Assembly: GCA_030042375.1 (NCBI GenBank) | Contig: JASHZU010000149.1 | Coordinates: forward strand, 1-9,809 | Length of the DNA stretch: 9,809 nucleotides | DNA from: Verrucomicrobiia bacterium | GTDB lineage: Bacteria > Verrucomicrobiota > Verrucomicrobiae > Limisphaerales > UBA11358 | Direction of reading: 5' to 3' | In this document: one piece after another, positions 5,968 through 9,809 of the stretch | Layout: every line of letters starts with the position of its first letter | Position numbering within the stretch: position 1 is the first letter of the stretch | Translations under genes and position numbers: made by a program | Notes under the pieces: model-generated | Databases searched by the model: none | What the model saw: only the letters and a program-made list of their open reading frames with translations | Told to the model about the DNA's origin: nothing

Positions 5968-6609
5968 TCAGGAGCCTGATTTTCCGGGTGCAGCAACATA
6001 TTTGGCCACTGCCTCAGTGCGTGATTGAACGTGGAGTTTTTCGTAAATACGGCGCAGATAACTGCGGATAGTAGGAATAGTAATGTTTAATTTGTCAGCG
6101 GTTTGCTTATAGGTAAGCCCGTTGGCGAGGCAATCCAGGACCATCTGTTCACGGGAGGTAAAATGGGTTTGCTCCTCCTCCGGCCGTTTGGCCCGCTGAA
6201 AGGACGCCACTACCTTGCGCGCAATCGAACTGGACATCGGCGAACCGCCCCCGTGAACATCACAGATGGCTTCCAATAATTTATCGGGCGTCAACCGCTT
6301 CAACATATAGCCGCTGGCTCCCGCCTCCAAGGCCTTGAAAATCTGATCGGTGTCCTCATAGACCGTCAGCATCATGATTTGCATCTGCGGCATTTTGGCT
6401 TTGAGGCGCTTGACACATTCAATCCCGCTCATGCCCACCAAATGAATATCCATCAGCACGACGTCAGGGCGATCCTGGGGCAAATGTTCCAGGGCGGCTT
6501 CGCCGCTGTGGTAGATGCTTACGCAGCGGAAACCCGATGCGCCGTTCAAATAAGTGGCGATGGACTGGCACAACTCTTTTTCGTCATCCACTATAGAAAT
6601 AGTTATCAT
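5968..6609 (-). CDS. NarL/FixJ-type response regulator RR2 (kinase-paired)
   Basis: This 213-residue DNA-binding response regulator is the output half of the two-component pair with the kinase gene just upstream. Its ATG (6609-6607) overlaps the kinase stop as ATGA, so the two are almost certainly translated together. The receiver has D8/D9, phospho-site D54, T82 and K104. The LuxR-type helix-turn-helix lies at about 149-205, with recognition segment IPTIRSYLRRIYEKLHV. It is nearly the same protein as RR1 (1530-2162) but differs at several helix-turn-helix positions and ends in a different tail (VAAPGKSGS instead of MQRRDN). A shared operator element begins 5 bases after its stop, ahead of the pseudopilin gene. 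That fits local control of the pseudopilin by RR2 or RR1, which is inferred. The start is supported by the overlap, not by a Shine-Dalgarno. Confidence 0.96.
   Translation of the reverse strand: MITISIVDDEKELCQSIATYLNGASGFRCVSIYHSGEAALEHLPQDRPDVVLMDIHLVGMSGIECVKRLKAKMPQMQIMMLTVYEDTDQIFKALEAGASGYMLKRLTPDKLLEAICDVHGGGSPMSSSIARKVVASFQRAKRPEEEQTHFTSREQMVLDCLANGLTYKQTADKLNITIPTIRSYLRRIYEKLHVQSRTEAVAKYVAAPGKSGS
5988..6609 (-). repeat. Direct repeat: duplicated response-regulator gene (copy B)
   Basis: This is the partner of the repeat at 1541-2162. Similarity is highest in the receiver and linker and falls in the last third, which encodes the DNA-binding domain. It ends at the start codon: the sequence upstream of the ATG is kinase coding here and unrelated sequence in copy A, apart from an A-rich stretch just before the ATG in both. 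Confidence 0.8.
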
Positions 6610-9600
6610 GGCAGCGCTTTTTGTTTTAGCCTGCCCAGTGGCAGGAGAAATTGAACGGTAGTACCGCGGCCCGGTTCGGAACTAATTGAGCATTGTCCCC
6701 CGATGTCCGCGAGGCGTTGTTTCATGTTGCGCAGGCCATCGCCGGCGGCGCCGGAGGAGCCCGGCGACTGCGGCAATACGGCTGAGGGATTAAATCCATT
6801 GCCATTGTCCGAAATTGCAATTTCAAAGGCGGAGGCAGTATAGGCGATAAACACATCCACTTGCGTGGCTTTAGCGTGCTTCAGCACATTCGTAAACGCC
6901 TCGTGCACGGCTAATAGAAGGTTATGGCGTAACTGCGAAGAAAGAGGATAAGGCGGCAATGTTCCCGAGATATTTAATTTGCATTCGATCCCGGTCTCCT
7001 GGAAAAACTCCTGCGCATAATGCCCAATGTAGGATACGACGTGTTCTAACGTGTCGTTTTGGGGATTGACCGCCCATACAATCTCATCCAGGGAATGAAG
7101 CATTTCGCGGGAAGCATCCGAAATAGAAACGATCTGATTACGCAAGTCAGAAGCCATACCGTTGTTATTTCTGCGGACATGTTCGCTTAAGAACGAAATC
7201 CGGCATAGCTTGGCGCCCATCTCATCATGCAAATCCTGCGCGATGCGAGTCCGTTCCCGTTCCAGTGCCCGTTCCTGTTCGAGATATTTCAGGCGGCGTT
7301 GGAGTTTTCTTTTTACCATGATGCGAACTCCGTTGCCCACGAGAACCAGCAATGTGAGGGAAGACAAACCGGCAAACCACCAGGTTTGCCAGAAGAATCT
7401 CGAAACCGCCAAGCCCACGGTTGCTCCTGTTTCGTTCCAAAAACCGTCGGCGTTACAGGCGATAACCTGAAATTCATAGTTTCCCGGGGGCACATAACTA
7501 TAAAAAGCCACTCTCCGGTTACCGGCGTTCACCCAGTCTGAGTCCAAACCCTGGAGCCGGTATTTGAAGCGGATTCGTTCCGGAGCATCGAAGCCGAGTG
7601 CAGTGTATGTAAACTCGATGCGATGCCGGCCGGGGCCAAGGCTCAGCGTTTTTACTTTTGATTCATCTGAATCCGGACTGGCATCTTTGGCTTCCGCCGG
7701 ACCATTTGCGGTTGAGAACACAGGGCTTGGCACGTCGTCCACTGAAATTTGTTCAAGGATCACGGTGGGCGCAGGCAACTTTGATAGATGGACGCTTGGG
7801 TCTACCATGACTACGCCCTTCAGAGTGGGAAACCACAATTGGCCGGATGCAGTTTTCAGGCCCGCTGGACAAAATCCCCCGGCACATTCCTCCGACAACA
7901 TTCCTTCCGCCCGGCCAAAGACTTGCGGGTAAACAGTCGTCACCTTGCCGGCCGCCAATTCTTCCAGGTCTTCTTTATTCAAACAAGCGATACCACGATT
8001 GCTTCCCAGCCACAGTCTGCCTTTGTCATCCTCGAGGATTTCCGAAATGGTATTATCCGGCAGACCTTCCCGGGCAGTAAACCTGGACATGAGACCCTGC
8101 CGTAAACAGCTTAAACCGCCGCCGGCGGTGCCAATCCAAAGCGTGTTTTGGGAATCCAGGTAGAGCGTACGAACCAGTCCACTCAACAATCCATTTCCCG
8201 TGTCCCAATGTGCGCGCGCGCTGCCATTGAATTCGAATACGCCGTCGCCTTCGGTGCCCACCCACATAACGCCGTTAGTGCCCGCGACAATGGCCGTAAC
8301 CGGGCGCACGAGATTGGTCTGTTCCTGCCATTTTTCATTTTTCAACTGGTAGAGTTCCCCTTCCTGTGTTCCTACCCATAACACACGATTCGAATCTTCG
8401 CAGAGGGAAATGATGCTGGAGCCAGGCAACGTAAATAATTGTGCTTTATCTACCGTTTTCGCGGGGGTTTTAAAATGCAGCAGTCCGTATTTACCCGCCA
8501 CCCAGCAACTGCCATCTTTGGACGTCAGCATGACATTTATCTGCTCGCCAATGATTGATAAATTGGCGGACATGAGACGGCTGAAACTTTGCCCATCCCA
8601 CTGATACAAACCGTCATTGGGCTTGCCTGCCCAAACCTGCCCGGGCGCAATTTCTGCCAGGCCATTGACTGCGCCATATCCCAGTCCCTGCCTCTGATCG
8701 AAAGCGAAAAGATCTTTTTGGCGGAGCAAATTCAGCCCGGTATCGGTTCCTGCCCATAAATTGCCGTCTCGGTCGGTCAATAACGATTCAACGGCATTGT
8801 CCGAGAGGCCGCTGCTGGCATTAACGGCGGTCATTTTGCGGTCGGCAAATTGAAACAACCCTTCGCTGGTGGAACCGGCCCAGACAGTCCCATCAGGTTC
8901 CTCAACCAAAGAACTGACATAAGAGCGGGCGAGGTGGCGCGGAATCTGGTAGGGACGCCACTCGTTGCCGTCGCGACACAACACAAAATCGTCCCCGGCG
9001 CCAATCCAGATTTGTCCTCTCCTGGTCACCAGCAGGCAATGAGGATCCTGCAGCAATTCCTTGATAGCCGATTCTTCAAGCGGGATAAACTTGCCGTCAC
9101 GAAATTCAAAGACCCCGGCGTCCGTTGCTCCCAGCCACATATTCCCGCCGCGGTCCTTGAACAAAGTTGTAATCGCTTTGCCATCAAATTGTTCGGCGGC
9201 AGAAAATTTCGTTAGTTGTCCGTCCTGCAATAGCGCCAGCCCGGCATCGGTGCCAACCCATAACCTCCCCTGGTTATCTTCGGCGATCGCCCCAATGGAG
9301 TCGGAAGGCAGTCCATTGGCCATGGTGAACATCGTCATCTTGCCCGCCTGCCAGCGGATTAAGCCATTGCCGACAGTGCCAATCCAAAGCGACCCGTGGC
9401 TGTCTCCAAATAACGTGCGCACCGGACCGCTAGGCAATCCTTCCGGCAGACCGAAAGAGACAAATCGCGCGCCGTCGAATCGCGCCACGCCGTCATCGGT
9501 GCCCACCCAAATATAACCATCGCTCGTTTGGGCCAGGGCGCGGACGCGGTCCTGCGGCAAACCTTGTTCGCTCTGCCAGGTCCGAAAAGTAAAGACCGGC

Positions 9601-9809
9601 TGTCCATTTCCCAACCCGCGGTTTGCGGTGCCGGATTTGTTTTCATTGGCGGCGACAAAATCCGCGAAGGAAGTGGCGATGGCCATGTCACTGAAGATCC
9701 AGCCATCGCCGCCGCCGCCATGACGCAGATGGATTTCATTAAACGAGGCGTTGGCTTTGAATTGAGTGATCAAGCTTTCCGGTTGGGCGGCTTCGGTGGC
9801 TCCGGGGCC
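6606..9809 (-). CDS. Reg_prop/Y_Y_Y sensor histidine kinase (N-terminus beyond window)
   Basis: This large membrane sensor kinase is presumed to phosphorylate RR2. The frame runs open to the right edge. A TTG at 9773 would give 1,055 residues, but coding-like sequence (GPGATEAAQPES) continues upstream, so the real start is probably outside. Numbering from that TTG: residues 1-45 resemble the end of a LamG/concanavalin-like domain (IFSDMAIATSFADFV). Residues 61-660 hold fourteen two-component propeller repeats of the type DG-x-IWVGT-x-xG-x-x-x-F, enough for two seven-bladed propellers. About 715-785 is a Y_Y_Y domain (IEFTYTALGF, GNYEFQVIA), and about 792-818 a transmembrane helix. The HisKA_3 domain has its phospho-histidine at H849 (AQDLHDEMGA). 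The HATPase domain shows HEAFTNVLKHAKA, DNGNGF, GDGLRNMKQR and GRGTTVQF. All catalytic motifs are intact. Known relatives bind polysaccharide fragments in the periplasm; the ligand here is unknown. Confidence 0.95.
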   Translation of the reverse strand, partial: GPGATEAAQPESLITQFKANASFNEIHLRHGGGGDGWIFSDMAIATSFADFVAANENKSGTANRGLGNGQPVFTFRTWQSEQGLPQDRVRALAQTSDGYIWVGTDDGVARFDGARFVSFGLPEGLPSGPVRTLFGDSHGSLWIGTVGNGLIRWQAGKMTMFTMANGLPSDSIGAIAEDNQGRLWVGTDAGLALLQDGQLTKFSAAEQFDGKAITTLFKDRGGNMWLGATDAGVFEFRDGKFIPLEESAIKELLQDPHCLLVTRRGQIWIGAGDDFVLCRDGNEWRPYQIPRHLARSYVSSLVEEPDGTVWAGSTSEGLFQFADRKMTAVNASSGLSDNAVESLLTDRDGNLWAGTDTGLNLLRQKDLFAFDQRQGLGYGAVNGLAEIAPGQVWAGKPNDGLYQWDGQSFSRLMSANLSIIGEQINVMLTSKDGSCWVAGKYGLLHFKTPAKTVDKAQLFTLPGSSIISLCEDSNRVLWVGTQEGELYQLKNEKWQEQTNLVRPVTAIVAGTNGVMWVGTEGDGVFEFNGSARAHWDTGNGLLSGLVRTLYLDSQNTLWIGTAGGGLSCLRQGLMSRFTAREGLPDNTISEILEDDKGRLWLGSNRGIACLNKEDLEELAAGKVTTVYPQVFGRAEGMLSEECAGGFCPAGLKTASGQLWFPTLKGVVMVDPSVHLSKLPAPTVILEQISVDDVPSPVFSTANGPAEAKDASPDSDESKVKTLSLGPGRHRIEFTYTALGFDAPERIRFKYRLQGLDSDWVNAGNRRVAFYSYVPPGNYEFQVIACNADGFWNETGATVGLAVSRFFWQTWWFAGLSSLTLLVLVGNGVRIMVKRKLQRRLKYLEQERALERERTRIAQDLHDEMGAKLCRISFLSEHVRRNNNGMASDLRNQIVSISDASREMLHSLDEIVWAVNPQNDTLEHVVSYIGHYAQEFFQETGIECKLNISGTLPPYPLSSQLRHNLLLAVHEAFTNVLKHAKATQVDVFIAYTASAFEIAISDNGNGFNPSAVLPQSPGSSGAAGDGLRNMKQRLADIGGQCSISSEPGRGTTVQFLLPLGRLKQKALP

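Noticed and set aside
5967..5983. Inverted repeat ATCAGG-AG-CCTGAT followed by TTTT
   Set aside because: The T run follows on the plus strand, where no gene ends. The loop is only two bases, and half of it is RR2 coding sequence.
7162..9516. Many plus-strand open frames of 60-151 codons opposite the kinase gene
   Set aside because: They are antisense shadows of the propeller repeats, with no recognisable domains and compositions typical of reverse-strand frames.

Overview
The window looks like a chromosome segment of a soil or freshwater verrucomicrobial bacterium, probably of the Pedosphaera/Limisphaerales type. This is inferred from the protein mix: PEP-CTERM proteins with a PAPEPTS signal, a type II/IV pseudopilin with the FADGH motif common in Verrucomicrobia and Planctomycetes, a Reg_prop/Y_Y_Y sensor kinase, and a C-terminal domain ending in the FFRA pattern frequent in secreted verrucomicrobial proteins. 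No taxonomic marker gene is present. GC content is moderate and Shine-Dalgarno sequences are mostly absent.

Layout, left to right. The minus strand holds a truncated secreted protein (1-452), then a PEP-CTERM protein (644-1354) followed by a clear terminator (594-620). Next come a LuxR/NarL-type response regulator, RR1 (1530-2162), and a possible 36-residue leader ORF that overlaps its start (2159-2269). The only plus-strand gene (2362-4779) encodes a secreted right-handed beta-helix enzyme that I read as a GH87-like alpha-1,3-glucanase. A decayed pseudopilin fragment (4809-4915) lies between that gene and an intact pseudopilin gene (4953-5840), both on the minus strand. Then follow a second response regulator, RR2 (5968-6609), and its partner sensor kinase (6606 to the window edge), which overlaps RR2 by ATGA. 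Every intergenic gap is under 200 bases.

The most interesting signal lies between the genes. Three minus-strand genes for cell-surface or secretion proteins (both left-hand secreted proteins and the pseudopilin) share a 16-19 base element. In gene direction it reads GTC-N2-TTCATG-Y-GACT, and an AT-rich -10-like hexamer T(G/A)TTA(A/T) follows 18-19 bases later. Two of these promoters lie directly behind the two response-regulator genes, which are near-identical duplicates differing mainly in the DNA-binding domain. I infer that the window holds part of a regulon: a large sensor kinase and paralogous LuxR-type regulators controlling exported envelope proteins, pseudopilins and perhaps the divergent glucanase. 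The regulator-operator link is untested.
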